Counted from the stretch's first letter, positions 18,174-27,223 are shown. The stretch is DNA of 64,000 nucleotides from Ensifer adhaerens (GCF_001270265.1 NZ_LGAP01000026.1:1-64000), one strand, 5' to 3'. The notes: generated from the sequence alone by a model not told the origin. A program made the numbers and translations.

Positions 18174-19070
18174 TCAGGCCGCGACGATATCGATCGCCTG
18201 GCGCAAATTCTGTTTGGTCTGGTTGAGCGCCGCTTCGGCTGTCGCCACGTCCTTCGCGCCCGACGCCAGCAGGATGGCGATCTTGACCGAGCCGGATGCG
18301 GCGTTGATCAGCCGACCGGCCTCAGACGCGCTAACGCCGGTAATGTCGGTGACGATGCGCACCGCCCGGCCGTGCAGCTTGATGTTGTCGGCGCGCAGAT
18401 TGACCATGTGGCCGTCGAGCACGTGGCCGAGATGGATGCCGACGAGCGTCGAGAACATGTTGAAGGCGATCTTCTGCGCCGTGCCTGCACCCATGCGCGT
18501 CGAGCCGGAAACGACTTCCGGCGGCGTCTGCAGCAGAATGGCGACGTCCGCGTCCTTGAAAAGGGCGGCACCCGGATTGTTGGCGACGGCGATCACCTTG
18601 GCGCCGAGCTTGCGCGCCTCGTCGGCTGCGGCCAGCGCGTAGGGTGTCGAGCCGCTGGCCGACACCGAAATCAGGCAGTCGCCGGCGGTGATGCCGGCCT
18701 TGCGCACGTCTTCGCGCGCCAGGTCCATATCGTCTTCATAGCCGCCGGCGAGGTCGCTGAGACTGGCGGCGCCGCCTGCAAGCAGGATGACGATCTGGTC
18801 CTGGGGGATGCCGTAGGTGCCGGGAAGTTCCAGCGCATCGGCCATGGCCATCAGGCCGGAGCTGCCGGCGCCGGCATAGGCGAGGCGCTTACCGGAGCCA
18901 AGCGCTTCTGCAGCCAGGGCAGCGGCGGCGGATATCGGTTCGATCGCGGCGTCCACGACCTTTGCTGCCGCCTGTTGCCCGGACGCGAGCAGCCGAAGCG
19001 CGAGCGCCGGATGCATGACATCCAGGCCTTTGGCGTTGTCGTGACGCTCTTCGGTCTTCACTGAAGGCAT
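18174..19070 (-). CDS. murQ: N-acetylmuramic acid 6-phosphate etherase
   Basis: About 298 residues, the normal length of MurQ. SIS-domain phosphosugar binding is shown by YAGAGSSGLMAMADALELP and ISVSASGSTPYALAAA, and the conserved late segment STRMGAGTAQKIAFNMFST is diagnostic. The enzyme removes D-lactate from MurNAc-6-P to give GlcNAc-6-P, which feeds NagA. The ATG at 19070 is preceded by AGAGGAG; a longer frame from 19103 crosses a conserved operator-like repeat. First gene of the minus-strand operon, divergent from the kinase. Confidence 0.93.
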   Translation of the reverse strand: MPSVKTEERHDNAKGLDVMHPALALRLLASGQQAAAKVVDAAIEPISAAAALAAEALGSGKRLAYAGAGSSGLMAMADALELPGTYGIPQDQIVILLAGGAASLSDLAGGYEDDMDLAREDVRKAGITAGDCLISVSASGSTPYALAAADEARKLGAKVIAVANNPGAALFKDADVAILLQTPPEVVSGSTRMGAGTAQKIAFNMFSTLVGIHLGHVLDGHMVNLRADNIKLHGRAVRIVTDITGVSASEAGRLINAASGSVKIAILLASGAKDVATAEAALNQTKQNLRQAIDIVAA

Positions 19071-19099
19071 AGGTTGTGTCTCCTCTGAGCGAATTAATG

Positions 19100-19115
19100 C
19101 CAAAAAAATACCAAT
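19100..19115 (-). promoter_or_regulatory. Operator-like site before murQ
   Basis: The 16-mer ATTGGTATTTTTTTGG reads on the minus strand 30 bp before the murQ start. An identical copy reads on the plus strand before the kinase gene. The mirrored placement suggests a binding site for the GntR regulator encoded in the same cluster. Confidence 0.55.
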
Positions 19116-19227
19116 TGTCTAGGAGAAATTACATTTTGGCGTCAGAAAAAAGCAAATGCTGAAATTATCCGTTGTTATTCAATGCATTATTTCAAAATTG
19201 GATGTTGAGACCAATTCGGACTTGGTT

Positions 19228-19243
19228 ATTGGTATTTTTTTGG
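19228..19243 (+). promoter_or_regulatory. Operator-like site before the BadF-type kinase gene
   Basis: This is an exact inverted copy of the 16-mer at 19100-19115, 25 bp before the kinase start. A second TTGGTAT follows immediately, giving a tandem TTGGTAT arrangement, and an ACCAA/TTGGT pair lies just upstream (about 19210-19226). Confidence 0.55.
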
Positions 19244-19267
19244 TATCTTCAGCATGCGGAGGTGCTC

Positions 19268-20152
19268 ATGCCAAACTACCTGATAGGAATCGATGGCGGC
19301 GGAACAAGCTGCCGGGCGGCTGTGGCTGCGGGGGATGGACGTATTCTCGGCCGCGGCAAGGCCGGTGCAGCCAACATTTTGACGGATCCGGAAACGGCAC
19401 TCGCCAATATCGCCGGCGCAGCACGGGCGGCATTCGAAGAAGCCGGTCTTGATCCATCCGGCATCGCCGAGGCACGTGCCATCGTCGGCGTGGCCGGGCA
19501 CAACGTTGGCGACGCCGTGCACTATGTAAAGAGGCGCCTGCCTTTTGCGGCGGCCGAGATCGAGTCCGACGGACTGATCGCCCTGCAGGGCGCCCTCGGC
19601 AACGAGGACGGCGCCGTCGCCATTCTCGGCACCGGCAGCATCTACATCCTGCGCCAGGGCGACACGATCAGCTATGTCGGCGGCTGGGGCTTCACGATTG
19701 GTGACCATGGCAGCGGTGCACGCATCGGCCATGCCCTTCTGCAGGAGAGCCTGCTTGCCTTTGATGGCATCCATGAGGCGTCGCCGGTGACCGATTCCGT
19801 CTTGGCCGAGTTCAGGAACGATCCGCGTGATGTCGTCGATTTCGCGCGTCTGGCAAAGCCAGGCGAGTTCGGTCGCTATGCCCCGCGTGTCTTCGAAGCT
19901 GCGCAGGCTGGTGATCCGGTCGCGGTGCGCTTGCTGAAGACTGCGGCGATCACGGTCGACGAGGCGCTTGACGTCGTGGTCGCCCGGGGAGGGCGCAAGC
20001 TCTGCCTGCTCGGCGGCCTGGCGCCGCTCTATCACCCCTGGCTTGCGGAACGCCACCAGCCGCTTTTCGTCGAAGCCGAGGCCGACGCGCTCACCGGTGC
20101 CGTCGCGCTGGCTGCCCAGCGCTTCGGCTCCCGCTCGGAGGTCGGCGCATGA
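19268..20152 (+). CDS. BadF/BadG-type N-acetylglucosamine (amino sugar) kinase
   Basis: A 294-residue ASKHA-fold kinase of the BadF/BadG/BcrA/BcrD ATPase family, which includes human-type GlcNAc kinases. Phosphate-1 motif GIDGGGTSCRAAV, phosphate-2 VAILGTGSIYIL, and GGWGFTIGDHGSGARIG are visible, as is the adenosine motif LLGGLAPLY. It probably phosphorylates imported GlcNAc or MurNAc, providing substrate for NagA or MurQ. The ATG at 19268 has a GGAGGT SD. It overlaps the GntR gene downstream by 4 bp and heads a plus-strand operon. Confidence 0.87.
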   Translation: MPNYLIGIDGGGTSCRAAVAAGDGRILGRGKAGAANILTDPETALANIAGAARAAFEEAGLDPSGIAEARAIVGVAGHNVGDAVHYVKRRLPFAAAEIESDGLIALQGALGNEDGAVAILGTGSIYILRQGDTISYVGGWGFTIGDHGSGARIGHALLQESLLAFDGIHEASPVTDSVLAEFRNDPRDVVDFARLAKPGEFGRYAPRVFEAAQAGDPVAVRLLKTAAITVDEALDVVVARGGRKLCLLGGLAPLYHPWLAERHQPLFVEAEADALTGAVALAAQRFGSRSEVGA

Positions 20153-20913
20153 CGGATCATCTCGCCGCCATTCTGCCGCTCGAAGGCCTGCAGGCGGGCG
20201 GCTCCGGGCCGCTCTATCTCAAGCTGCGGCAATCGCTGGAGGACGCGATCCAATCGGGCAAGCTCAATCACGGCGACGCCTTGCCGCCGGAGCGCGATCT
20301 CGCCGACTATGCCAATATCAGCCGCGTCACCGTGCGCAAGGCGGTCGACGATCTTGTGCGCGACGGCTTACTGGTGCGGCGCCACGGCTCCGGCACCTTC
20401 GTCGTCAAACCGGTGTCCAAGGTGCAGCAATCGCTGTCGCGGCTGACCTCGTTTACCGAGGACATGGCGCGCCGCGGCTTGAACACCCATGCCCGCTGGC
20501 TCGAACGAGGCCTCTATCATCCGTCGCCGGACGAGATGATGGCGCTGGGCCTGCCGGCCGACGCGCTGGTGGCGAGGCTCGGGCGTTTGCGTATCGCCGA
20601 CGACATGCCGCTGGCAATCGAGCGCGCGAGTATCTCGGCCGAATTCCTTCCGGATCCGCAGGCCGTCACGTCGTCGCTCTATACCGCGCTCGACAAGACC
20701 CGCTCCCGGCCGGTCCGCGCCGTGCAGCGCATCTCCGCCTGCAACATCAAGGATCCGGACGCCTCCATGCTCGGCGTCGCCGTCGGCTCTGCCGGCCTTT
20801 CCATCGAACGTGTCTCCTATCTCGCATCGGGGCGCGTCGTCGAATTCACCCGCTCGCTCTACCGGGGCGATGCCTATGATTTTGTCGCGGAACTGACCCT
20901 GTCGGAATCCTGA
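20149..20913 (+). CDS. GntR family (HutC subfamily) regulator of amino-sugar genes
   Basis: A 254-residue regulator. The N-terminal winged helix is canonical (LYLKLRQSLEDAIQSGKL..ALPPERDLADYANISRVTVRKAVDDLVRDGLLVRRHGSGTFV), and the C-terminal UTRA domain with LERASISAEFLPDP places it in the HutC/NagR/DasR group that senses phosphorylated amino sugars. It is embedded between the kinase and the SIS gene with 4-bp overlap upstream. The two mirrored 16-mers in the divergent promoter are its likely operators. Confidence 0.92.
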   Translation: MTDHLAAILPLEGLQAGGSGPLYLKLRQSLEDAIQSGKLNHGDALPPERDLADYANISRVTVRKAVDDLVRDGLLVRRHGSGTFVVKPVSKVQQSLSRLTSFTEDMARRGLNTHARWLERGLYHPSPDEMMALGLPADALVARLGRLRIADDMPLAIERASISAEFLPDPQAVTSSLYTALDKTRSRPVRAVQRISACNIKDPDASMLGVAVGSAGLSIERVSYLASGRVVEFTRSLYRGDAYDFVAELTLSES

Positions 20914-20941
20914 CCGACGCTCCGCAAGAGAGGAATTGACC

Positions 20942-21964
20942 ATGCAGACCAACATGCGCCGAGAAATCGACGAGATCCCCGAAGCCGCCGCCCGACTGCT
21001 CGACCGTTCGTCCGAAGCCCTCAAGCAGGCCGGCACAGCGCTGCGCGCCAAGGACCCGGCTTTCCTGGTGACGATCGCGCGCGGTTCTTCCGACCATGCC
21101 GCCCTGTTCCTGAAATACGCGATCGAGCTGCAGGCCGGTCGCCCGGTCGCCTCGCTCGGGCCGTCGCTCGCGTCGATCTATGGCGCCAAGCTGAAGCTCG
21201 GCGGCGCTGCCGCAATCGCCATTTCGCAATCCGGCAAGAGCCCGGATATCGTCGCTATGGCGCAGGCGGCAACCGATGCGGGTGCGGTATCGATCGCGCT
21301 CACCAACACCTTGCCGTCGCCGATCTCGAAGGCCTGCACCCATCCGCTCGACATTCTCGCCGGCCCGGAAATCGCCGTTGCCGCGACCAAGTCCTACGTC
21401 AACTCGATCGTCGCCGGCCTTGCCGTTCTTGGCGAATGGACCGGCGACGCAGCGCTGCAGCGCGCCGTTGCCGATCTGCCGAACCAGTTCGCCAAGGCGG
21501 TGAAGCTTGACTGGCACGAGTTCGCCGCCGACCTCGGCGAGGCCGAATCGCTCTACGTGCTCGGCCGCGGCCCGGCGCTGGCAATCGCAAGCGAAGCGGC
21601 GCTGAAATTCAAGGAAACCTCGGGCATGCATGCCGAGGCCTATTCCGCAGCCGAGGTGCTGCATGGGCCGGTCGCGCTCGTCGGTGCCAAGTTCCCGGTA
21701 CTGACCCTTGCGGCGCGCGATGCGGCCGAAGGTTCCGTCGCCGAGATCGCCGACGGCATGGCCGAGAAGGGCGCCGTGGTGCATATTACCTCGAGCCGCG
21801 CCGGCAAGGCCAAGCGTCTGCCGTTCGTTGAGACCGGACATCCGATCACCGACGCGCTGACCCTGATCCTGCCGTTCTACGGCTTCGTCGAAGCCTGGTC
21901 GCGCTCGCGCGGCCTCAACCCCGACGCACCGGCGAGCCTCAAGAAGGTAACGGAGACGAGATGA
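20942..21964 (+). CDS. SIS-domain glucosamine-6-phosphate deaminase (NagB-II / GlmS isomerase-like)
   Basis: A 340-residue protein with two SIS domains and no glutaminase domain. Motifs VTIARGSSDHAALFLKY, AISQSGKSPDIV and LGRGPALAIASEAALKFKETSGMHAE match the isomerase half of GlmS. Proteins of this type next to nagA act as NagB-II deaminases, turning GlcN-6-P into fructose-6-P and ammonia. The ATG at 20942 follows GAGAGGA; an in-frame TTG just before it is not needed. The stop overlaps the nagA start by 4 bp, so the two are translationally coupled. Confidence 0.9.
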   Translation: MQTNMRREIDEIPEAAARLLDRSSEALKQAGTALRAKDPAFLVTIARGSSDHAALFLKYAIELQAGRPVASLGPSLASIYGAKLKLGGAAAIAISQSGKSPDIVAMAQAATDAGAVSIALTNTLPSPISKACTHPLDILAGPEIAVAATKSYVNSIVAGLAVLGEWTGDAALQRAVADLPNQFAKAVKLDWHEFAADLGEAESLYVLGRGPALAIASEAALKFKETSGMHAEAYSAAEVLHGPVALVGAKFPVLTLAARDAAEGSVAEIADGMAEKGAVVHITSSRAGKAKRLPFVETGHPITDALTLILPFYGFVEAWSRSRGLNPDAPASLKKVTETR

Positions 21965-23121
21965 CCGAGAAGAAGGCAATCATCGGCGCCCGCCTGTTCG
22001 ATGGTATCGAATGGCACGATGGCGCAGCCCTGCTGGTCGAGACCGGTCGCGTCAAGGCTATCGTGGCCGCCGGTGACGTGCCGGCCGATGCCACGTTCGT
22101 CGACGCGCACGGCCTGTTGCTGGTACCCGGCTTCATTGATCTTCAGGTCAATGGCGGCGGTGGGGCACTGCTCAACGCGCAACCGACGCTTGAAAGCATT
22201 CGCCAGATCTGTTCGGCGCATGCGAAGTTCGGCACCACGGCGCTTTTGCCGACGCTGATCACCGATACACGCGAAGTGCGTTCCGCGACCATCGCCGCCG
22301 GCCTTCAGGCGAAGGCGGCTGGCGTGCCCGGCTTCCTCGGTCTGCATCTCGAGGGGCCGCACCTCTCGGTCGCCCGCAAGGGCGCGCATGATCCGGCGCT
22401 CATCCGGCCGATGGACGACGCCGACCTGAAAGAGATGCTCGATTGCGCCAGGGCGCTCGGCATTCTCATGGTCACGGTCGCACCGGAAAATGCGACGAAG
22501 GAGCAGGTTCGGGCGCTCGCCGACGCCGGCGCCGTCGTCAGCCTCGGTCATACGGATGTCGGCTATGAAACCGCCGTGTCCTACGCCAAGGCCGGCGCGA
22601 GGACGGTGACCCATCTGTTCAACGCCATGAGCGGCCTCGGCCACCGCGAGCCGGGCGTCGTCGGTGCAGCACTTGCGACCGGAACTCTGCATGCGGGCCT
22701 GATCGCCGATGGCTACCATGTCGACCCCGCTTCGATGGGCGTGGCGCTGCGGGCCAAGAACGGCCCGGGCCAGATCTTCCTGGTGACCGACGCGATGTCG
22801 CCGATCGGGACGGATATGACGAGCTTCGAGCTCAATGGCCGCGAGATCCTGCGTCACGGCGGCCGGCTGACGCTGGCCGACGGCACGCTCGCCGGCGCCG
22901 ATATCGACATGCTCTCATCGGTGCGCTTCGTGCACGAGAAGCTTAGGCTTCCGGTCGAGGAAGCGCTTCGCATGGCATCGGCCTATCCCGCCGACGCCAT
23001 GGGCATCTCCTCGCACAAGGGCCGTCTTCTGCCCGGCGCGGACGCCGACTTTGTGCTGCTGACCCCAGAGCTTGCCATGGCATCGACCTGGATCGGCGGC
23101 AACCAGGTCTACGCCGCCTGA
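21961..23121 (+). CDS. nagA: N-acetylglucosamine-6-phosphate deacetylase
   Basis: A 386-residue amidohydrolase, normal length for NagA. The metal-site Glu lies in LHLEGPHLS, His ligands in SLGHTDV and THLFNAMSG, and the catalytic Asp in LVTDAMSPIG; GFIDLQVNGGGG near residue 60 is a hallmark. It converts GlcNAc-6-P to GlcN-6-P and acetate, joining MurQ and kinase products to the NagB-II step. Last gene of the plus-strand operon, followed by a terminator. Confidence 0.95.
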   Translation: MTEKKAIIGARLFDGIEWHDGAALLVETGRVKAIVAAGDVPADATFVDAHGLLLVPGFIDLQVNGGGGALLNAQPTLESIRQICSAHAKFGTTALLPTLITDTREVRSATIAAGLQAKAAGVPGFLGLHLEGPHLSVARKGAHDPALIRPMDDADLKEMLDCARALGILMVTVAPENATKEQVRALADAGAVVSLGHTDVGYETAVSYAKAGARTVTHLFNAMSGLGHREPGVVGAALATGTLHAGLIADGYHVDPASMGVALRAKNGPGQIFLVTDAMSPIGTDMTSFELNGREILRHGGRLTLADGTLAGADIDMLSSVRFVHEKLRLPVEEALRMASAYPADAMGISSHKGRLLPGADADFVLLTPELAMASTWIGGNQVYAA

Positions 23122-23143
23122 TCTCGGCAATAGCGGAAAATCG

Positions 23144-23178
23144 AGGCCCGACGATCGGAGATGATCGCCGGGCCTTTT
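23144..23178 (+). terminator. Terminator after nagA
   Basis: The stem AGGCCCG..CGATC / GATCG..CGGGCCT is followed by TTTTCTTT. It lies between nagA and the convergent cutC gene and may also act on the other strand. Confidence 0.75.
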
Positions 23179-23211
23179 CTTTGACGTGAACTGAAAGAGT
23201 GAACGATCGTT

Positions 23212-23937
23212 CTACTTCTCTGAAAGCTGCGCCTTCATCGCCCGAACGGTCGCCACATCCGTCCGGCGCCGATCGTCGGTCACGAAGCCCATGGCGACCA
23301 GTCGCGGATCGTGAGCCGGCTCACGAATCGAGCAGGATGAGTGCACTTCGCTGACGGACAGTCGGGCAAGCAGCGCGTCGACTGTATCGAGCGTGACGCC
23401 TGAGCCCGGCATGATCGAAAGGCGCCCGTCGGCCAGTTCGATAAGTTCTGCAAGTCTTTCGATCGCCTGCGGCGCGCTTCTGGCGCCGCCCGACGTCAGG
23501 ATCCGTTCGAAGCCGAGTTCGACAGCGAGTTCGATCGCGTCAGTGAAATCCGGCACCAGGTCGAAGGCACGGTGCAGCGTGAGGCCGAGGCCGGCGGCAT
23601 GGCCGGTCAGCTTTCTGAGCATGGGTACATCGAGCTGGCCATCGGAGAGCGACGCGCCAAGCACGACACCGGCAAGACCGGCATCGCGCGCCGCATCGAT
23701 ATCCCGGCGCATCATGTCGAGATCGGCGGCGCCGAAGACGAAGTCGCCCGGCCGCGGCCGGATCATGACATAGACGGGTACCCGTGGCGGCGCGGCGAGC
23801 GCCATCAATCCGGCCGTTGGTGTCAGCCCGCCGACGGAAAGCGCCGCGCAGAGCTCGATCCGATCCGCCCCACCCTCGATCGCTGCGGCAAGGCCGTCAG
23901 GGTCGTCGACACAAACTTCAAGACCGATGCCGTTCAT
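23212..23937 (-). CDS. cutC: CutC family protein
   Basis: About 241 residues forming a predicted TIM barrel. Conserved CutC segments are present: LEVCVDDPDGLAAAIEGGADRIELCAAL..GGLTPT, YVMIRPRPGDFVF and SIMPGSGVTLDTV. The family was named for copper homeostasis, but that role is weakly supported and no metal-transport gene is nearby. Here it overlaps a ROK sugar kinase gene by 4 bp in a small operon with an amidase, facing the nag operon, which argues for a role in amino-sugar or related metabolism. The ATG at 23937 is set by the ATGA overlap. Confidence 0.85.
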   Translation of the reverse strand: MNGIGLEVCVDDPDGLAAAIEGGADRIELCAALSVGGLTPTAGLMALAAPPRVPVYVMIRPRPGDFVFGAADLDMMRRDIDAARDAGLAGVVLGASLSDGQLDVPMLRKLTGHAAGLGLTLHRAFDLVPDFTDAIELAVELGFERILTSGGARSAPQAIERLAELIELADGRLSIMPGSGVTLDTVDALLARLSVSEVHSSCSIREPAHDPRLVAMGFVTDDRRRTDVATVRAMKAQLSEK

Positions 23938-24845
23938 GCCTTTTCTCCTCCAAGGCCGAGCAGCGCGGCGCCGATCAGGCCCGGCTCGACCTGACATTCG
24001 CCGCGCACGACCAGCGGCCGCTTGAATTGCCGCAGAATCCGGCTACGAACCGCCCGGTCGATCTCGGCGAGCAGCGGCTCGACGTTGGAAAGGCCGCCGC
24101 CGACCGGCACGATCGTCGCCCCTGTCGTATTGATCACGAGCGCCAGCGGCGAGCTGACGAGGTCGACAAGGATCTCGATGGTGCGCTTCGCTTCCGTGTC
24201 GCCGATGAGCCACGCCTCGATGATCTCGTGGCTCGACATGGTCTTGCCGTGCACCGTGTCATGCAATCGTTCGAGCCCGCGCGCGCCGCCGACGGTATCG
24301 ACACAGCGCCGCTGGCCGCAGCCGCAGGCATAGGCCGGGATGGCAATCGGCGGCTCGCCCGCCTCCGCGGCAAGTGCCGGTCCGTGGCCCCATTCGCCGG
24401 CAAAGCCGCCATCGGCGTTGATCAGCTGGCCGTCGACCACAAGCCCGCCACCGACGCCGGTGCCGAGAATCGCCCCGAAGACGATGCGGTGGCCCCGACC
24501 GGCGCCGGCGCCGGCCTCGGCAAGCGCGAAGCAGTCGGCGTCATTGGCGATCCTGACCGGCAGGTGCAGCGCGCTCTCGAGCTCCGCAACCAGTTCGCGG
24601 CCGTCGATGCAGGGGATGTTGGCGCATTTGATCCGGCGGGTCTCCGGGTCGATGACGCCGGTGATCGAGATCGCCACGCATTCCGGGTGGCCGCCGGCCT
24701 CGTCGAGCACGGCTTCGAGTGTCTGCACGAACTGGCGAAAATTGTTGAGCGGCGTCGTGCGGCGCGGCAGCGGAAAGATCCGTTCGCGCGAATGGACGAT
24801 CGCGCCCTTGATCGCCGATCCGCCGATATCGAAACAGACGATCAT
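23934..24845 (-). CDS. ROK family sugar kinase, probably N-acetylglucosamine or N-acetylmannosamine kinase
   Basis: A 303-residue ROK kinase without a DNA-binding domain. The ATP-phosphate motif is CFDIGGSAIKGAIV, sugar-binding motifs are NDADCFALAEAGAGAG and GEWGHGPAL, and the zinc cluster CGCGQRRC follows, as in ROK kinases. The GTGVGGGLVVDG segment is also present. With 4-bp overlaps on both sides it forms one coupled unit amidase-ROK-cutC. It is the second sugar kinase in the locus, so it probably handles a different sugar from the BadF-type enzyme. Confidence 0.88.
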   Translation of the reverse strand: MIVCFDIGGSAIKGAIVHSRERIFPLPRRTTPLNNFRQFVQTLEAVLDEAGGHPECVAISITGVIDPETRRIKCANIPCIDGRELVAELESALHLPVRIANDADCFALAEAGAGAGRGHRIVFGAILGTGVGGGLVVDGQLINADGGFAGEWGHGPALAAEAGEPPIAIPAYACGCGQRRCVDTVGGARGLERLHDTVHGKTMSSHEIIEAWLIGDTEAKRTIEILVDLVSSPLALVINTTGATIVPVGGGLSNVEPLLAEIDRAVRSRILRQFKRPLVVRGECQVEPGLIGAALLGLGGEKA

Positions 24846-26203
24846 GCAGCGCCCCGGATCACGGCTTCGGCGGCAAGGGCGATGGAGAGCAACCGGTCGT
24901 CCTGATGGTGCGGCGCTGCCAATTGCAGACCGACCGGCATTTCACCGGCGCCGATGCCGCAGGGGATCGAGATGCCGCAGAAATCGAGGAAGTTGCCGAT
25001 CAAGGTGTTGCGCAGCGTCTTGGCATTGGTGCTAAAGAACAGGTCGTCGTCGGCAAGCAACGGCGCCAGCGGCGGCGCGACATGCGGCAACGTCGGATGC
25101 ACGATGAGTTCGCCCGGCTTCAGGCTCTCGACCGTCTCGTGGATCAACTGGTCGCGCGCATCGAGAAGCGCGATATAGTCCGGCATGGTGATTTTTTCGC
25201 CGAGCCTGGTGCGCACGACGACGCGCGGATCGATGCGCTCCGCCTCGGGGCCGGCCAGGCGCTCCCGGTGAAGCGCGAAGGCCTCGGCGGTGACGAGCGC
25301 GCCGTGACGCTCCATCAGGTCGAACACCGCCTTGAACGTCGGGAAGGCGCGCCGCGTGACTGTGGCACCGGCCTTTTCCAGCCGCTTCACTGCATCCTCG
25401 AAGGCTTCGACGACTTCGCTTTCTGCGTCGTCAAAAACCACCGTTTCAGGAATGACGATCGACAGTCCTGCGATCTCTCCGCGGCGCACCACCGGGGCGG
25501 TCAGTCCATGCATGGCCGCATCGAGCCAGACTGCATCCTGCACCGTATGGCAGAGGGGCCCGAGCGAATCGAGGCTTTCGGCAAGCGGAAAGACGCCCTT
25601 CATCGAATAGCGCCCGCGCGTCGCCTTGTAGCCGACGATACCGGTCATTGCCGCCGGGATGCGGACGGAGCCGCCGGTATCGGTGCCGATCGCCGCCGGC
25701 ACGAGGCCGGCCGCGACTGCTGCCGCCGAGCCCGACGAGGAGCCACCCGGGATGCGCTCGACATCGGTCGAGGCCGGATTGTGCGGCGTGCCGTAATGCG
25801 GATTGATGCCGAGGCCGGAGAAGGCGAACTCGCTCATATTGGTTCGCCCGACGCTGACCATGCCGGCGCCGGCAATAGCGCCAACCACAACGGCATCATT
25901 GCTGGCGGGCGGATCTTCCCGCAGGACGACGGAACCGGCTGTGGTCACGCTGCCTTTGACGTTGAAGAGGTCCTTCCAGGCGACCGGAAGGCCATCGAGC
26001 AGGCCGAGCGACCGGCCCGCGCGAAGCCGGGCGGAGGCGGCCGCCGCTTCCTTCAGCGCGCGTTCGCGGGTGATCTCGACGAAGATCGTCTGATCGCCGT
26101 GCGCCTCGATGCCGGCAAGCGTTTCTTCGGCAAGCGTGACCGGGTCGAGCTTGCCTTCCTGGACGAGTACCGAAAGCCCGGCGAGCGTTTTCTGTCTGGT
26201 CAT
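24842..26203 (-). CDS. Amidase signature family hydrolase
   Basis: A 453-residue amidase-signature enzyme (GatA/AtzF group). The Ser-cisSer-Lys triad is visible: Lys in LPVAWKDLF (about 77), the Gly/Ser-rich stretch IPGGSSSGSAAAVA and the nucleophile in GTDTGGSVRIPA (about 179). No signal peptide, so cytosolic. It has no gatB/gatC neighbours and so is not the transamidosome subunit. Being first in an operon with a ROK kinase and CutC, it may hydrolyse an amide in an amino-sugar or ureide pathway; substrate unknown. The SD GGGGAG precedes the ATG. Confidence 0.88.
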   Translation of the reverse strand: MTRQKTLAGLSVLVQEGKLDPVTLAEETLAGIEAHGDQTIFVEITRERALKEAAAASARLRAGRSLGLLDGLPVAWKDLFNVKGSVTTAGSVVLREDPPASNDAVVVGAIAGAGMVSVGRTNMSEFAFSGLGINPHYGTPHNPASTDVERIPGGSSSGSAAAVAAGLVPAAIGTDTGGSVRIPAAMTGIVGYKATRGRYSMKGVFPLAESLDSLGPLCHTVQDAVWLDAAMHGLTAPVVRRGEIAGLSIVIPETVVFDDAESEVVEAFEDAVKRLEKAGATVTRRAFPTFKAVFDLMERHGALVTAEAFALHRERLAGPEAERIDPRVVVRTRLGEKITMPDYIALLDARDQLIHETVESLKPGELIVHPTLPHVAPPLAPLLADDDLFFSTNAKTLRNTLIGNFLDFCGISIPCGIGAGEMPVGLQLAAPHHQDDRLLSIALAAEAVIRGAA

Positions 26204-26431
26204 TTTCTCCCCTTGTCCGCTTGCCGCCGGTGGGCGGCTCGTCTGTCCGGCCGGTCCGCGTGGGCAGGCCCTCGTTCTAGCATATCGCTCCCCATGGCGT
26301 TTGCCACGGTTCGTCCGTCTTCATCGCAGGAATTTTGCCGAAAGCAGACACTGCCGGCCGCCCTGCCTTGTCGATGCGAGCGCGTTTGCCTACATGCCCC
26401 ATCATACCCTGCCCGGCACTGGAGACATTTG

Positions 26432-27169
26432 ATGATATTGGACGCGGCGCGGCTTTCCCTGGCCAATCTTTTTGCACCGGAGACCCGTTCGGTGTTCTGG
26501 AAGGTGCTCGGCCTGACGCTCCTGGCGTTGGCGGCGCTGTGGTTCGGGCTGCGCGAACTTTTCGTCTGGCTCGCCCTGCCATGGCTTGATGCCTTGATGC
26601 CCGGCACGCCGGCCTGGGCCGGCTGGCTCACCTTCGTGCTTGGCATCTTCGCAAGCCTTGGGCTGGCGCTGGCGCTGGCCCTGCTGCTGGCGCCGGTGAC
26701 GGCGCTGATCGCCGGTTTCTTTCTTGATGATGTCGCCGAAGTGGTCGAGGCGCGCGACTACCCGAACGAGCCGGCCGGCACGCCCTTGCCACTCCGAGAA
26801 GCGATTGTGGGCTCGGCCAAGTTTCTCGGCGTCGTCATTCTCGGCAACATATTGGCGCTGCTCCTGCTCCTCGTGCCCGGCGTCAACCTGATCGCCTTCT
26901 TCCTCGTCAACGGTTACCTCCTGGGACGGGAGTTCTTCGAGTTCGCCGCCATGCGCTACCGGTCGCCGGCGGAGGCCCGGCTATTCCGTGCCAAGCACCG
27001 CTCGACCGTGTTTCTGGCCGGGCTGCTCCTTGCCGCCTTTCTGGCAGTACCGCTCCTCAACCTGCTGACGCCGCTCTTTGCCGCCGGCATGATGGTGCAC
27101 CTGCACAAGAGGCTGTCGGCCAGCGATCCCGGATTTTCGCTGACGCGAGGGTCGACGGCCAAGGCCTGA
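26432..27169 (+). CDS. EI24/CysZ-like membrane protein
   Basis: About 245 residues with hydrophobic segments at roughly 23-48, 62-100, 135-165 and 195-215, matching the EI24-domain (PF07264) family that includes the sulfate permease CysZ. The loop FLDDVAEVVEARDYPNEPAG and the segment LVNGYLLGREFFEFAAMRYRS are typical of that family. ATG at 26432 has a GGAGA SD. No cys genes are near, so sulfate transport is only a possibility. The 228 nt to the divergent amidase gene hold both promoters; nothing else is seen there. Confidence 0.8.
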   Translation: MILDAARLSLANLFAPETRSVFWKVLGLTLLALAALWFGLRELFVWLALPWLDALMPGTPAWAGWLTFVLGIFASLGLALALALLLAPVTALIAGFFLDDVAEVVEARDYPNEPAGTPLPLREAIVGSAKFLGVVILGNILALLLLLVPGVNLIAFFLVNGYLLGREFFEFAAMRYRSPAEARLFRAKHRSTVFLAGLLLAAFLAVPLLNLLTPLFAAGMMVHLHKRLSASDPGFSLTRGSTAKA

Positions 27170-27223
27170 GGCGCAATCTTCTTGACAGCGGACCTCCGCT
27201 GGCCAATCTGCCGGCAAATTCCC

